Part shown: positions 22,617 through 32,268 of the stretch, one piece after another
How positions within the stretch are numbered: position 1 is the stretch's first letter
Layout of the letters: each line of letters begins with the position of its first letter
Source of the DNA: Chloroflexota bacterium
GTDB taxonomy: Bacteria > Chloroflexota > Anaerolineae > J036 > Brachytrichaceae
NCBI GenBank assembly: GCA_025354985.1
Contig: JANXLU010000097.1
Span: 1 to 64,000, forward strand
DNA length: 64,000 nt
Reading direction: 5' to 3'
Position numbers and translations under genes: made by a program
Notes under the pieces: model-generated
What the model saw: the letters and a program-made list of their open reading frames with translations, nothing else
What the model was told of the DNA's origin: nothing
Databases searched by the model: none

Positions 22617-22935
22617 AGACTTTCTTCAGCCTGCCTTGAACAGAGGTGTCAAGCACGCTATCTCCATGGATCACGCGGATCCCGCCAATCAACTCCGGGT
22701 TTACGACAAAATTAATGTCGCCCAAATGGGGTTTGCCGGCCAACAGCGCGATCAGCTCCGACTTGTCCGCCTCGGACAGCGCGGTTGCAGATTCAACGGT
22801 CAGCTCGGGCAGCTTTGGCCCAAGCTCTTTCTGAAGGAGCGCAACAACTTCCGGGAGCAACTCGCGTTTGTTGTTAGCGTCCAGATAGCGCAAAAAGCCT
22901 GCGGCGATGGCGGCACTTTCAGAATTGTCGCTCAT
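22609..22935 (-). CDS. atpH: F1Fo ATP synthase delta subunit, short form
   Basis: 108 residues from the ATG at 22933-22935, which overlaps the atpF stop as ATGA; the longer frame from 22986 runs into atpF and is rejected. Normal delta has about 175-180 residues. The C-terminal domain is present: TVESATALSEADKSELIALL, then FVVNPELIGGIRVIHGDSVLDTSVQGRLKKVY, which matches the family end. The N-terminal six-helix domain is nearly absent; only a helix like the linker (FLRYLDANNKRELLPEVVALL) remains. Delta joins the peripheral stalk to the head, so this is unusual. AtpF upstream is of normal length, so no b-delta fusion compensates here. Confidence 0.85.
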   Translation of the reverse strand: MSDNSESAAIAAGFLRYLDANNKRELLPEVVALLQKELGPKLPELTVESATALSEADKSELIALLAGKPHLGDINFVVNPELIGGIRVIHGDSVLDTSVQGRLKKVYA

Positions 22936-23441
22936 GAAGCTTGCTTGAGGGCGCTGATCCCAGCCGAAATCTGAGATTGCTGCCACGCGGGATCACCGGC
23001 TTTTTCGGCCAGCAATTCCTTCACGATGGACTGGGCAACGGCCTTGGCATGCGCCGAAACTTCGGCTTCAGCGGAAACCGTTTCCTGCTGAATGCGCGTC
23101 TTTGCCGAGGCGACCTCGGCATCTGCCGCTTCGCGGGCCTTGGCCACGAGCTCGGCCTTGGTCGCGTCGGCGGAGGCCCGGGCATCAATCATCATCTTCT
23201 GCACGTCTTCGGCGGCCTTCTTCTGGCTGGCCCGCTGCTCTTCATCAAACTGCTTCAAACGGGTCTCGATGGCAGCCTGATCGGCAAAGGTCTTGGCCAC
23301 GGCGTCGCGGCGCTCCTGCAAAGACTTTTGCAGGGGCGGAAACAGAAATCTGCTGAGCACAAGGTAGACCACGCCGAAGCTTATGGCCTGTGCAACCAGC
23401 AAAATTGGATTAATTCCCAGCGATTGAAACAATTGCGCCAT
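22932..23441 (-). CDS. atpF: F1Fo ATP synthase b subunit
   Basis: 169 residues. One N-terminal membrane segment (about residues 9-28, followed by LSRFLFPPLQKSLQERRDAVAKTFADQ) leads into a long Ala/Glu/Lys-rich helix that forms the peripheral stalk as a dimer. Length and pattern are standard for bacterial b. It overlaps atpH in ATGA and lies 5 nt after atpE. Confidence 0.95.
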   Translation of the reverse strand: MAQLFQSLGINPILLVAQAISFGVVYLVLSRFLFPPLQKSLQERRDAVAKTFADQAAIETRLKQFDEEQRASQKKAAEDVQKMMIDARASADATKAELVAKAREAADAEVASAKTRIQQETVSAEAEVSAHAKAVAQSIVKELLAEKAGDPAWQQSQISAGISALKQAS

Positions 23442-23446
23442 GGCGG

Positions 23447-23686
<240 letters not shown>

Positions 23687-23708
23687 TTACTTAAATCGAT
23701 GTCTGATT

Positions 23709-24560
23709 TTAATGATGACTTGCTGATTGATCAGTCTTGACGAACAGACTGAGGAAGCTGAGAACGAGCATGGCAAAGACCAGAGCCTGAATCGCCCCAA
23801 CGAACAACTCCAACATGACGAACGGTATCGCTATCGCGCCACCGACCAATCCAAACGGCAGGGCCGGTGCCAGCTTTCCTGTGAGCACCACCACCAGTGA
23901 TCCCATCACCGTAAGCAAAACTTCACCGGCAAATACGTTGCCAAATAGACGGAAACCAAACGTCAGTATCTTGGACAATTCCGTGACAATCTCGAGCGGG
24001 TTTTTAAAGTGTGCAAGGTGATGGGCCAGCCCTGCTGTCCTGATCCCCATGGCGTGAATAATCACCTGCGCAATGATCGCCAGGGCCAGGGTGGTGTTGA
24101 GATCGGCATTACCTCCGCGGAACACCGGAACATACGCATGTTGCTCTTCCACCGTCGCATCGGCGCTGGGTGGGGCCTCGGCCATCACTGCGGGTGCGCC
24201 AAACGGGATAATGCCCGCGGATACAGCCTTCGCCGGATCATGGATGGAAACCAGCGAACCAACACCTGGGACCACACCCAACCAGTTTGACACCACAATA
24301 AAGAGAAAGAACGTCATGGCCAGCGGCACAAACCGGCGACCAAAGGCACCCATCGCATCCTCGGCCATGCTTTGAAAGAATTCGTAGACCATTTCAATAA
24401 TGCTCTGCAAACCCGATGGCAGCTTCTTGTAGTTGACCCCAACCACAATGGCAACCACTATCAAAAGTAGCGACGACAACCAGGATGTCAACTGTGCATT
24501 GGTCAGCGGAAAGGCCCCGATATAACCAAGTACTTCGGGTTTTATGGAAATTTCTAGCAT
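23709..24560 (-). CDS. atpB: F1Fo ATP synthase a subunit
   Basis: 283 residues, polytopic. KILTFGFRLFGNVFAGEVLLTVMGSLVV contains the essential Arg (in FRLFGN) facing the c ring. An unusually long loop (SIHDPAKAVSAGI through EEQHAYVPVFRGG, about residues 107-150) interrupts the standard fold, as is common in Chloroflexota-type AtpB. It overlaps the upstream atpI-like gene by 7 nt and precedes atpE. Confidence 0.95.
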   Translation of the reverse strand: MLEISIKPEVLGYIGAFPLTNAQLTSWLSSLLLIVVAIVVGVNYKKLPSGLQSIIEMVYEFFQSMAEDAMGAFGRRFVPLAMTFFLFIVVSNWLGVVPGVGSLVSIHDPAKAVSAGIIPFGAPAVMAEAPPSADATVEEQHAYVPVFRGGNADLNTTLALAIIAQVIIHAMGIRTAGLAHHLAHFKNPLEIVTELSKILTFGFRLFGNVFAGEVLLTVMGSLVVVLTGKLAPALPFGLVGGAIAIPFVMLELFVGAIQALVFAMLVLSFLSLFVKTDQSASHH

Positions 24561-24841
24561 TGTTTGGTTTCGTTCGTAATCAAATGAGTTTGTGCAATGC
24601 GAAAGACCAGAATCAGGCCCGCTCCAAACGCTGCCAGCAAAACGGCAACCGTAGCCCAGGGTCCAATATTGAGTCGAGCATCAATCCACTGTCCGGCGAG
24701 GGCGGCAGCAACAAGCAAACCACCTAGAACCACGGCGATCTGCACCATCATTTTTGCAATGACCGCAACGGGAAAAATATCGCGGGATGGATATTTCGTC
24801 GCGTTAAGGCGTCCCGTCTGCATCGGTGGCGATTTTATCAT
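24554..24841 (-). CDS. atpI: AtpI/AtpZ-like accessory membrane protein
   Basis: 95 residues with two hydrophobic segments (KMMVQIAVVLGGLLVAAALAG and ATVAVLLAAFGAGLILVF) separated by QWIDARLNIGPW. This is the usual pattern of AtpI/AtpZ-family proteins at the head of atp operons, which help assemble the c ring or handle Mg2+. First atp gene, 71 nt after nuoN. The start used is the ATG at 24839-24841; the Met at codon 7 is possible. Confidence 0.8.
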   Translation of the reverse strand: MIKSPPMQTGRLNATKYPSRDIFPVAVIAKMMVQIAVVLGGLLVAAALAGQWIDARLNIGPWATVAVLLAAFGAGLILVFRIAQTHLITNETKQC

Positions 24842-24912
24842 GTTGCTCTAAAACTGGCCTGTCGTTCTACATCGAAAAGTCAGTGAGGTTTGTCACTCCG
24901 GGCACATCAAAT

Positions 24913-26421
24913 CTAATTCAACAGTGATTTTGCCGCGTCCACGGCCAGGTTCCACAGCGGAGTGGCCGCCAGCGTGGTCACCACAAGCGCGAGCGCGCAA
25001 CCCGCCACGACCAGACCGCTTAGCTGGGGCACCAATACGGGTCGCACCAGCTTGGCGTCGCTTTCGGCATACATGGAGCGCACAATGCCAAGGTAGTAAT
25101 ACACCGAAATTAACACGTTGATCACACCCGCCACCACCATCCCGGTGAGCGCCGGATTGTTCAGCGCGGCGCGGAACAGGAACAGCTTACCCACGAAGCC
25201 AACAAGCGGCGGGGCTCCGGCCAGGCTCAACAGTGCGGCGACCATGGCAAGCGCAAGGTAGGGCGCGCGCTTGCTGAGCCCGCTAAAGCTGCGAATATCC
25301 TCGCTACCCACCTTCTGCACCACCAACCCCGTTACGCCGAAGGCCAGGATATTGGTGAGCATATAGGTGCCCACATAAAAGATCACCGAGGCAATCGCAT
25401 CGGTGCGGTTGATCTGGTCACCCGAGGCCGAGGCAAACGCAAATGCGGTCACGCCCATCAGCGCGTATCCGGCCTGAGCAATTGAGGAATAGGCTAGCAG
25501 CCGCTTGACATTCGTTTGCATAATCGCCAGCAGGTTGCCGGCAAACATGGTCAAGATCGTAACGGGCATCATCAGGCGGATCCACACATCCGAGCCGGCC
25601 GCGGCCACCGGGAAGGCCGGGTAGACAGCCTGCAGAAAGCGGATCAAAATCGCAAAGCCGGCCGCCTTGGAGGCGGTGCTGATAAATCCGCTGACGGGAG
25701 AGGGCGCACCCTGATACACATCAGGCGCCCAGAACTGAAACGGCACGGCGGATGTTTTGAACGCAAACCCAACCAGCACCATGAGCAGCGCCAGGCTGGA
25801 CAGAATGCCCTCTTTGCCCGACATCAGCCACTTGGCGAGCTCGGCATAGTTGGTCTGGCCGCCGCTCATGCCATATAGCAGGCTGAGGCCATACAGCATG
25901 ATTGTGCTGGTGACCGAACCAAACACAAAATACTTGAGTCCGGATTCCGCGCTGCGCGGAGTATCCCGCATAAACCCGGCCAGCAGATACAAGGCGATGC
26001 TGGCGGTCTCGGTGGCCAGATACAACATGATGATGTCGTTCGAGGCCGCCATGAGGCCCATCGCCATGGTCGCCAGAGTCAGCAGGGTAAAGAACTCACC
26101 GCCCGCGCGCACCGGCTTAAACTCGACGGCGAGCAATGCGCTAAGCCCGCCGCCGATCAAGAAAATGATCCGGAAGGCAAACGCAAATGTATCGTTGCGC
26201 AGCAGACCACCCATCGCACCCCAGGAACCCTGGGGCACAAAGAACGAGGCGATCAGCGCAACCAACATGCCACACGCGGTGATGATTCCAAGTGTGCGGC
26301 GCGAGGTATTCCGGCCGCCGGTCAGATCAACCACCAGCAGGATCAGCGCAAGGATCACCAAAATGCCTTCGGGCAGCACGGCGATTAGTTCAGACGGGTT
26401 AAACAGTGTTTGAGATGTCAT
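24913..26421 (-). CDS. nuoN: NADH-quinone oxidoreductase subunit N
   Basis: 502 residues from the ATG at 26421. The frame is open further upstream into nuoM and that start is rejected, because MTSQTLFNPSELIAVLPEGILVILALILL is the standard N terminus. It is an antiporter-like proton pump of complex I; helix 5 has YLATETASIALYLLAGF with the key Glu, and LVGFAFKTSAVPFQFWAPDVYQGAPSPVSGFISTASKAAGFAIL contains the conserved lysines. Fourteen membrane spans expected. Last nuo gene; the atp operon begins 71 nt later on the same strand. Confidence 0.95.
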   Translation of the reverse strand: MTSQTLFNPSELIAVLPEGILVILALILLVVDLTGGRNTSRRTLGIITACGMLVALIASFFVPQGSWGAMGGLLRNDTFAFAFRIIFLIGGGLSALLAVEFKPVRAGGEFFTLLTLATMAMGLMAASNDIIMLYLATETASIALYLLAGFMRDTPRSAESGLKYFVFGSVTSTIMLYGLSLLYGMSGGQTNYAELAKWLMSGKEGILSSLALLMVLVGFAFKTSAVPFQFWAPDVYQGAPSPVSGFISTASKAAGFAILIRFLQAVYPAFPVAAAGSDVWIRLMMPVTILTMFAGNLLAIMQTNVKRLLAYSSIAQAGYALMGVTAFAFASASGDQINRTDAIASVIFYVGTYMLTNILAFGVTGLVVQKVGSEDIRSFSGLSKRAPYLALAMVAALLSLAGAPPLVGFVGKLFLFRAALNNPALTGMVVAGVINVLISVYYYLGIVRSMYAESDAKLVRPVLVPQLSGLVVAGCALALVVTTLAATPLWNLAVDAAKSLLN

Positions 26422-26437
26422 GTTGTCGTGAAGTCGC

Positions 26438-28042
26438 TCAGCCGGCAAACGCCTTGACCATGGCTTGCACACCCGAATCAATGATGCTCATGACCGAGTT
26501 TGGTTGCACACCCACAATAATCAGCACCGCGCTCATAAAGGCGATGGCAAACTTCTCACGCGCGTCGAGCGCAGGCAGCTTTTGCCAGGCATCGGTTACC
26601 GGCTCGCTAAAGAACATTTTTGCCCCGACCCTCAAGGTCCAGGCCGCGGTGATGACCACAGACAGCACCCCGCCGATCGCGATTGCCGCATACCACCAGT
26701 TCAAGGTATTTGCAAACATCAGGCTTTGGGTCTGCGCGGCCTGCCACAGACCGCTAAAAATCAGCATCTCGGCGGGGAAACCGCTCAAGCCCGGCATGCC
26801 CATGGCCGCCAACGCACCGATAACATAGCCGACCGCAGCCACGGGGAGCACCTTGGCCAGACCGTCCAGCTTGGTGTAATCGCGCTCATGGCTGCGTTCA
26901 TAGACGATGCCCACCAGCGAGAACATCAGCCCGGTCATGACGCCGCCAGCAAACAGCTCAAGCCCGGCGCCGTTCAGCCCATATGCGTTTAGTGCGCAAA
27001 TGCCCAACAACACCAGACCCAGGTGACTGACCGAGGCGAACCCGATAATGTATTTCAAATCTTTCTGACGGTAGGCGATCAGACCGGCATACAACACGTT
27101 TACAAGGCACAAAAAGACGATGATTGGCAGCCAGTATTTGGCCACATCCGGCATCAGCTGCACGCCAAAGCGCACTGCTGCGTAGGCGCCGGTGGCTTTG
27201 AGCACGCCACCATGCAACATGCTGACGGGGGTTGGCGCGGCGGCGTAGCCATCGGGTGACCAGTTGTGCAACGGCCAGATGGATGCCAGCACGCCAAAGC
27301 CGACAAAAATCCACAGGAACGGGAACCAGCCGCGCGAAATGCGCGCGAGCTCTGACAGCGCGGGGAAGCGCGCGGCCAGCGACCCAAGCAGGGAGGATGG
27401 GCGGAACAACAAATCGGTAAAGGCATCCGGGCTCAGGTTCTTGATCCCGTTTTGCATGTCAAAGAAATCAAAACTGCGACCCGTTCCAAAATACACCACC
27501 AACAAACCCACAATCGCGGCCAACGAGCCCAGAAACAAATATATCGTGAGCTTCATCGCCGCATATTCGCGGTTCTTGCTGCCCCACCCGGCCACGAGTA
27601 CGTAGACCGGAAACAGCACCAGTTCATACATGATCAGGAACACGAACACATCGAGCGACATAAAGGCGCCAAACACACCGGCGATCAGGAACAGCAGAAA
27701 CGCGAAGAACTCGCGCGGGCGATCCTCCTGTCTCCAACTCACCAGCACCGCGCACAGCCCCACAATCGCGTTTAGCAGCGGGAGCGGAGCGGAGAAACCG
27801 TCCACCGCCATGTGATAGCCAATGCCCAGCGTGGGAATCCAGGGCGCGCGCTCTTCAAACTGAAAGCCCCCCAGTGTTTTGTTGTAGCCGATCAGCACCG
27901 CGAGTGCCAGAAGCACCGCGCCGATCATCGCAACCGCGGACACGACCTTGATGCCCTCACTGTTCCGCGCCGGCATCAGCAGCACCACGATGCCGCCGAC
28001 AATCGGACAGAGCATGATCAGGGTTAGAAATGGAATTGCCAT
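26438..28042 (-). CDS. nuoM: NADH-quinone oxidoreductase subunit M, second copy
   Basis: 534 residues, antiporter-like. MYELVLFPVYVLVAGWG holds the pump Glu, SIWPLHNWSPDGYAAAPTPVSMLHGGVLKATGAY holds the Lys residues, and RQKDLKYIIGFASVSHLGLVLLGI is the family core. It differs clearly from its neighbour at 28076, so this is an old duplication. Two tandem NuoM subunits mark 2M-type complex I. This copy replaces the usual TWLPDAH by NWSPDGY, losing the His found in normal NuoM, so the proton path may be altered. Confidence 0.92.
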   Translation of the reverse strand: MAIPFLTLIMLCPIVGGIVVLLMPARNSEGIKVVSAVAMIGAVLLALAVLIGYNKTLGGFQFEERAPWIPTLGIGYHMAVDGFSAPLPLLNAIVGLCAVLVSWRQEDRPREFFAFLLFLIAGVFGAFMSLDVFVFLIMYELVLFPVYVLVAGWGSKNREYAAMKLTIYLFLGSLAAIVGLLVVYFGTGRSFDFFDMQNGIKNLSPDAFTDLLFRPSSLLGSLAARFPALSELARISRGWFPFLWIFVGFGVLASIWPLHNWSPDGYAAAPTPVSMLHGGVLKATGAYAAVRFGVQLMPDVAKYWLPIIVFLCLVNVLYAGLIAYRQKDLKYIIGFASVSHLGLVLLGICALNAYGLNGAGLELFAGGVMTGLMFSLVGIVYERSHERDYTKLDGLAKVLPVAAVGYVIGALAAMGMPGLSGFPAEMLIFSGLWQAAQTQSLMFANTLNWWYAAIAIGGVLSVVITAAWTLRVGAKMFFSEPVTDAWQKLPALDAREKFAIAFMSAVLIIVGVQPNSVMSIIDSGVQAMVKAFAG

Positions 28043-28075
28043 GTTGTAGTAGTTGTGAGCCTGTTTGAATTCAGC

Positions 28076-29671
28076 TTATTTGGCAAGCATGACGAGTTGT
28101 TGCGAACCCCAGTTGATCAGGTTCAAAATAACGGATGGTTGCAGACCCAGAACCAGCATCAGCACCATGAGCGGCGCCACGGCCAACAATTCCGGTTTGC
28201 TAATGTCCGCGAGCGGGTGGTGCGCCCATTCCGCCGCCAATGGGCCGTGCAGCACCTTCTGGATCGACTTGAGCACGTAGATGCCGGTCACCAGCAGCCC
28301 CGCCATGCTCAGAATGGTCAGGAGCGTGAAGGCGCTCCAGCCGGAGCGTGTCACCAGGAACTCGCTGACGAAGCCGGCCAGCCCGGGCAGCCCAAGCGAG
28401 CCCATGGCGCAGAAGACCAGAATCGCGCCATACTTTGGCATGATGTCCCACAAACCGCCAAAGCGCTGCAGGTCACGCGTGTGCGCCCGATCATAAATAA
28501 TGCCCACCACCGCAAACATGGCCGCAGACGACAGACCATGGGTGATCATTTGCAGCAATGCCCCGCTGGCCCCGGTCACCCGGGTGATGTCGGTGATCAC
28601 CGGCTCGGCATTGGCGAAGATGGCGGGCGCGGCCTCGCCCGCGTGACCGGCGGCTGAGCCGCCCAAATAGGCCGCCGCCGCGATCCCCATGGCCACAAAG
28701 CCCATATGATTGACCGAGCTATAGGCCACCAGCTTTTTAAAGTCGTTTTGGCCCCATGCCGCAAACGCGCCCAGCACAATGCTGATCATCGCAAACAGCG
28801 CCAACAACGGCGCAAACTGCGAAGCCGCCTCGGGGAACAGCGGGATCACGAATCGCAAAAACCCGTAACCGCCCAGCTTGAGCAGAATACCGGCCAGCAT
28901 CATCGATCCGCCGGTTGGCGCCTCGGTGTGCGCATCGGGCAGCCACGTGTGCAACGGCCAGATGGGAATCTTCAGCGCAAACGCGATTGAGAACGCAGCG
29001 AAGGAGATGATCCGCCAATCCACACCCGCCGGGATCAAAGTGACCACATTGGCGCCGGTGAACGGACGACCGGCCGCCGATATCAGATATTCATAATCAT
29101 AGCTGTGGCTCGCCACACCGATCACCTGGATGGCGAGGAGCATGCCCAGGCTCGCAAACATCGTATACAAAATGAACTTGAGCGAGGCATAGCGCCGATT
29201 GTCGCCGCCCCACTGGCTGATCATGAAATACATGGGCACCAGGCTGAGCTCGTAAAACACAAAGAACAATATCAGATCAAGCGAGACAAACGCGCCGATT
29301 ACCGCGGTCTCAAGCAAAAAGAACAAGGCGAAGAACGCCTTTACATTCTTTTGAAGGTTAAATGACATCAACATGGCCAGGGGCGCCAGCAAGGTGGTGA
29401 GGGCAACCAATGGCAGGCTGATGCCATCGACACCCACCTTGTAAGTGGCGTTAATCTGCGGAAACCAGACATACTGCTCCACCATTTGAAATTGGGGGGC
29501 GCCGGCGGTCATGTTGTAACTTAGGAGCGCGATAATCGCAAGTGCCAGCGGGATCAAGCTAAACGCCACCGAACCCCAGCGAACCGTCTTCGCGTCATTT
29601 GGCCCGATCAGCACAAGCACCAGCCCGATGAGCGGCACGATCCAGAGAAGTGACAGAATATTGGATATCAT
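28076..29671 (-). CDS. nuoM: NADH-quinone oxidoreductase subunit M, first copy
   Basis: 531 residues, 14 membrane spans expected. FYELSLVPMYFMISQWGG carries the helix-5 Glu. PIWPLHTWLPDAHTEAPTGGSMMLAGILLKLGGYGFLRF is the canonical NuoM signature with the Lys in helix 8. AWGQNDFKKLVAYSSVNHMGFVAMGI matches the rest. This is the more conventional of the two NuoM copies. It lies 14 nt after nuoL and 33 nt before the second nuoM. Confidence 0.95.
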   Translation of the reverse strand: MISNILSLLWIVPLIGLVLVLIGPNDAKTVRWGSVAFSLIPLALAIIALLSYNMTAGAPQFQMVEQYVWFPQINATYKVGVDGISLPLVALTTLLAPLAMLMSFNLQKNVKAFFALFFLLETAVIGAFVSLDLILFFVFYELSLVPMYFMISQWGGDNRRYASLKFILYTMFASLGMLLAIQVIGVASHSYDYEYLISAAGRPFTGANVVTLIPAGVDWRIISFAAFSIAFALKIPIWPLHTWLPDAHTEAPTGGSMMLAGILLKLGGYGFLRFVIPLFPEAASQFAPLLALFAMISIVLGAFAAWGQNDFKKLVAYSSVNHMGFVAMGIAAAAYLGGSAAGHAGEAAPAIFANAEPVITDITRVTGASGALLQMITHGLSSAAMFAVVGIIYDRAHTRDLQRFGGLWDIMPKYGAILVFCAMGSLGLPGLAGFVSEFLVTRSGWSAFTLLTILSMAGLLVTGIYVLKSIQKVLHGPLAAEWAHHPLADISKPELLAVAPLMVLMLVLGLQPSVILNLINWGSQQLVMLAK

Positions 29672-29685
29672 GTTATGCGCCTAGC

Positions 29686-31914
29686 TTATTGAATAAACAG
29701 GAAGAATGCCAGCATGACCACCGCGGCAATCAATGCGGATACCAAATATTCCTGCACCCTGCCCGTTTGAAGTTCCCGGCCACTTTGACCGAGGTCACGA
29801 AAGAATTCGCCGACCTTGTTGGACGTGCCGGTTACAACGCGTTCATCAAATGACTTGAGCAGTCCGGCAAACCGCCCGCCGATTGCGTAGCCGCCGGTCA
29901 AGATGCCGTCGATAATCCCCTTGTCCACGATCCGCGAATAATTGTCCGCGATCCACTGGAGCGGCATGATAAAGACGGCGCGATACAGCTCGTCCCACAG
30001 CATCCTCCGATTCAAGAAGGTAAACAGACCGCCCAACTTTTCGACCGGATCGGCCTGGTTGGCCGCCAGCGGCTTGGCGCCATATATCAGCCATCCAACC
30101 GACAACCCCAACAACCCAATCACGATCGAAACGATCATGGGCACAAAGCTGAACACCGCGGCGTGTTCATGCCCAATCACCTTGATCGAGGCTTCAAGCG
30201 TGGGCTCGAGCAGATTACCAAGCCATTCGGTGCCGATCACCGGAATTTGCCTGGGTATGTTCATGAGTCCGGCAAACAGTGCAAAGAACGACAGCACGCC
30301 CAATGGAAGCGTCATCTGCCAGGGGTTCTCGGCCGCATTTGCCGCAGCCTCGGTGCGTGCTACGCCAAAAAAGGTGAGCGCAATCTGGCGCATGGTGTAG
30401 AACGCGGTAAGCGTGGCTGAAAATACCAGCACCGCGAAAATTACGGTGTGCAGGGTCTGACCCTCGGTCAGACCCTGATAGGCCGCGCCCAGGATTTCGT
30501 CTTTGCTCCAAAAACCCGCGGTGATAAACGGGAAGCCGGACAGCGCCAAACCACCGATCAAGAACGTAATAAACGTGACTGGCATCCGTGTGCGAAGGCC
30601 ACCCATGTTGCGCATGTCCTGCGCGTCAAATTCAGGCTCGCTCGGGGCGTCGTGACCGTCTGTCCCGTGCGCATCGTGCGCATCATGACCATGATCATCT
30701 GCGGGCACCACGTGCCCGGTGGGCTCCGCGTGCCCGGCCGGCGCCGCATGGGCCAGATGATGATGGCCATGCTCCACGCCGTGAATCACCGAGCCACTGC
30801 CAAGGAATAGCAGCGCTTTGAAGAACGCGTGAGTGAGCAGGTGAAAAGCCGCCGCCACGTATGCGCCCATGCCGATCGCGGCCACCATAAAACCAAGCTG
30901 CGAGATCGTGGAATAGGCCAGCACGCGCTTGATGTCAAACTGTGCCACCGCAATAAGCGCACCGATAAGCGCGGTCATCGCGCCAATAAACCCAATGACA
31001 TTAAAGGCCGTCCCCATACCCGAGGGCACGTGGGCCAACGTGGCGTTGAGCAATGGGAAAATCCGCAGCGAGAGCAGCACGCCGGCGCTCACCATGGTGG
31101 CGGCGTGGATCATGGCCGATACCGGTGTCGGGCCTTCCATGGCATCCGGCAACCACACATGCAGCGGCCACTGCGCGCTCTTGCCCACGGTGCCGCCGAA
31201 TATCAGCAACCCGATCACAGTGGCCGCGCTCAATCCGCCAAATATAAGGGCCGGCTCGTGCACCAGATGCTCAAGAATGTCCTCGTTCTGCATGATCGCG
31301 TGGAAATTCAACGTGCCCGTCGCCGACCAGAGATATACGATTCCGAGCATCAGGAACATGTCGCCGATGCGGGTGGTCATAAAGGCCTTGACTGCGGCCT
31401 TAAACGCCGAGGGCTTGTTGTAAAAGAAGCCGATGAGCGCATAGGAGCAAAATCCCATCAATTCCCAGAATACGAAAAAGGTTAGCAGGTTATCAGAGAC
31501 CACCAAACCCAGCATGGAACCAGCGAACAGACACAAGTAGGTCATGAACCGGGCGTAGCGCGGATCGTTGGCCATGTAGCTGGTGCTATATAGGAAGATC
31601 AGCGTGCAGGCCAGCGATACCATGAATACAAACGGCAGGTTTAGCGGGTCAACAACCACGCCGATGTTAAACGTGGTGTCACCCGTGGCCAGCCATGGGA
31701 AGCTGCTGCCAACAGGTTGCTTGTTCAAGTTCAATCGCAGCGAGCTGGCAAACACGATCAGCGCCAGCACGAGCGCGGCCAGCACGCCGGTCATGGCGAT
31801 GGCGGTGGCGGTCGGCTTTGGCAGCCGGCCACCATATGCCATCAACGCCATCAGTCCAAACGCCACAAATAATGGCACTGGAATGAGCCAGGTAAGGAGA
31901 GCGAGGTTATCCAT
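29686..31914 (-). CDS. nuoL: NADH-quinone oxidoreductase subunit L with His-rich insert
   Basis: 742 residues, against about 610-660 for most NuoL. FFVFWELMGFCSYALIGFFYNKPSAFKAAVKAF, SAQWPLHVWLPDAMEGPTPVSAMIHAATMV and AQFDIKRVLAYSTISQLGFMVAAIG are the antiporter signatures. Between GSGSVIHGVEHG and DMRNMGGLRTRMP, which are normally close, there is an insert of about 45 residues (roughly 375-429). It is rich in His, Asp and Ala (for example DDHGHDAHDAHG). The C-terminal part holds the long lateral helix. Distal proton pump of complex I. 27 nt after nuoK. Confidence 0.95.
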   Translation of the reverse strand: MDNLALLTWLIPVPLFVAFGLMALMAYGGRLPKPTATAIAMTGVLAALVLALIVFASSLRLNLNKQPVGSSFPWLATGDTTFNIGVVVDPLNLPFVFMVSLACTLIFLYSTSYMANDPRYARFMTYLCLFAGSMLGLVVSDNLLTFFVFWELMGFCSYALIGFFYNKPSAFKAAVKAFMTTRIGDMFLMLGIVYLWSATGTLNFHAIMQNEDILEHLVHEPALIFGGLSAATVIGLLIFGGTVGKSAQWPLHVWLPDAMEGPTPVSAMIHAATMVSAGVLLSLRIFPLLNATLAHVPSGMGTAFNVIGFIGAMTALIGALIAVAQFDIKRVLAYSTISQLGFMVAAIGMGAYVAAAFHLLTHAFFKALLFLGSGSVIHGVEHGHHHLAHAAPAGHAEPTGHVVPADDHGHDAHDAHGTDGHDAPSEPEFDAQDMRNMGGLRTRMPVTFITFLIGGLALSGFPFITAGFWSKDEILGAAYQGLTEGQTLHTVIFAVLVFSATLTAFYTMRQIALTFFGVARTEAAANAAENPWQMTLPLGVLSFFALFAGLMNIPRQIPVIGTEWLGNLLEPTLEASIKVIGHEHAAVFSFVPMIVSIVIGLLGLSVGWLIYGAKPLAANQADPVEKLGGLFTFLNRRMLWDELYRAVFIMPLQWIADNYSRIVDKGIIDGILTGGYAIGGRFAGLLKSFDERVVTGTSNKVGEFFRDLGQSGRELQTGRVQEYLVSALIAAVVMLAFFLFIQ

Positions 31915-31941
31915 GTTTTACTATGTTGGCTTTGCAGCGTC

Positions 31942-32259
31942 CTAGAGTTTCATCTGATCCAACTTCTCGGGATCGATGCTTTGGGTGTTTCGATAGACCG
32001 AGATAATGAGCGCAAGACCAACCGCGGCCTCGGCCGCTGCGACAATAAATACAAAGGCCGTAAAGGCCAGGCCACCGGTTCCGGCCGGGTTGACATAGCG
32101 CCAGAACGCCAGCAGGTTGATGTTGACCGCGTTTAACATCAACTCAACGCCCATCAAGACCGCAATCGCGTTTTTGCGGGCCAATGCGCCAAACAGCCCA
32201 AGGCAAAACAACGCGGCCGCAACCAGAAGAAACCAGTGAAGGGGGATTCCGTTTAGCAT
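31942..32259 (-). CDS. nuoK: NADH-quinone oxidoreductase subunit K
   Basis: 105 residues, three membrane helices. GALARKNAIAVLMGVELMLNAVNINLLAF carries the conserved Glu of helix 2, and FIVAAAEAAVGLALIISVYR carries the helix-3 Glu. These link the quinone site to the antiporter subunits. Standard length. 9 nt after nuoJ. Confidence 0.96.
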   Translation of the reverse strand: MLNGIPLHWFLLVAAALFCLGLFGALARKNAIAVLMGVELMLNAVNINLLAFWRYVNPAGTGGLAFTAFVFIVAAAEAAVGLALIISVYRNTQSIDPEKLDQMKL

Positions 32260-32268
32260 GTTTTGTGT

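Noticed and set aside
22936-22986. A longer AtpH start
   Set aside because: It lies inside atpF, while the ATGA overlap gives the natural start; it would add no family-like residues.
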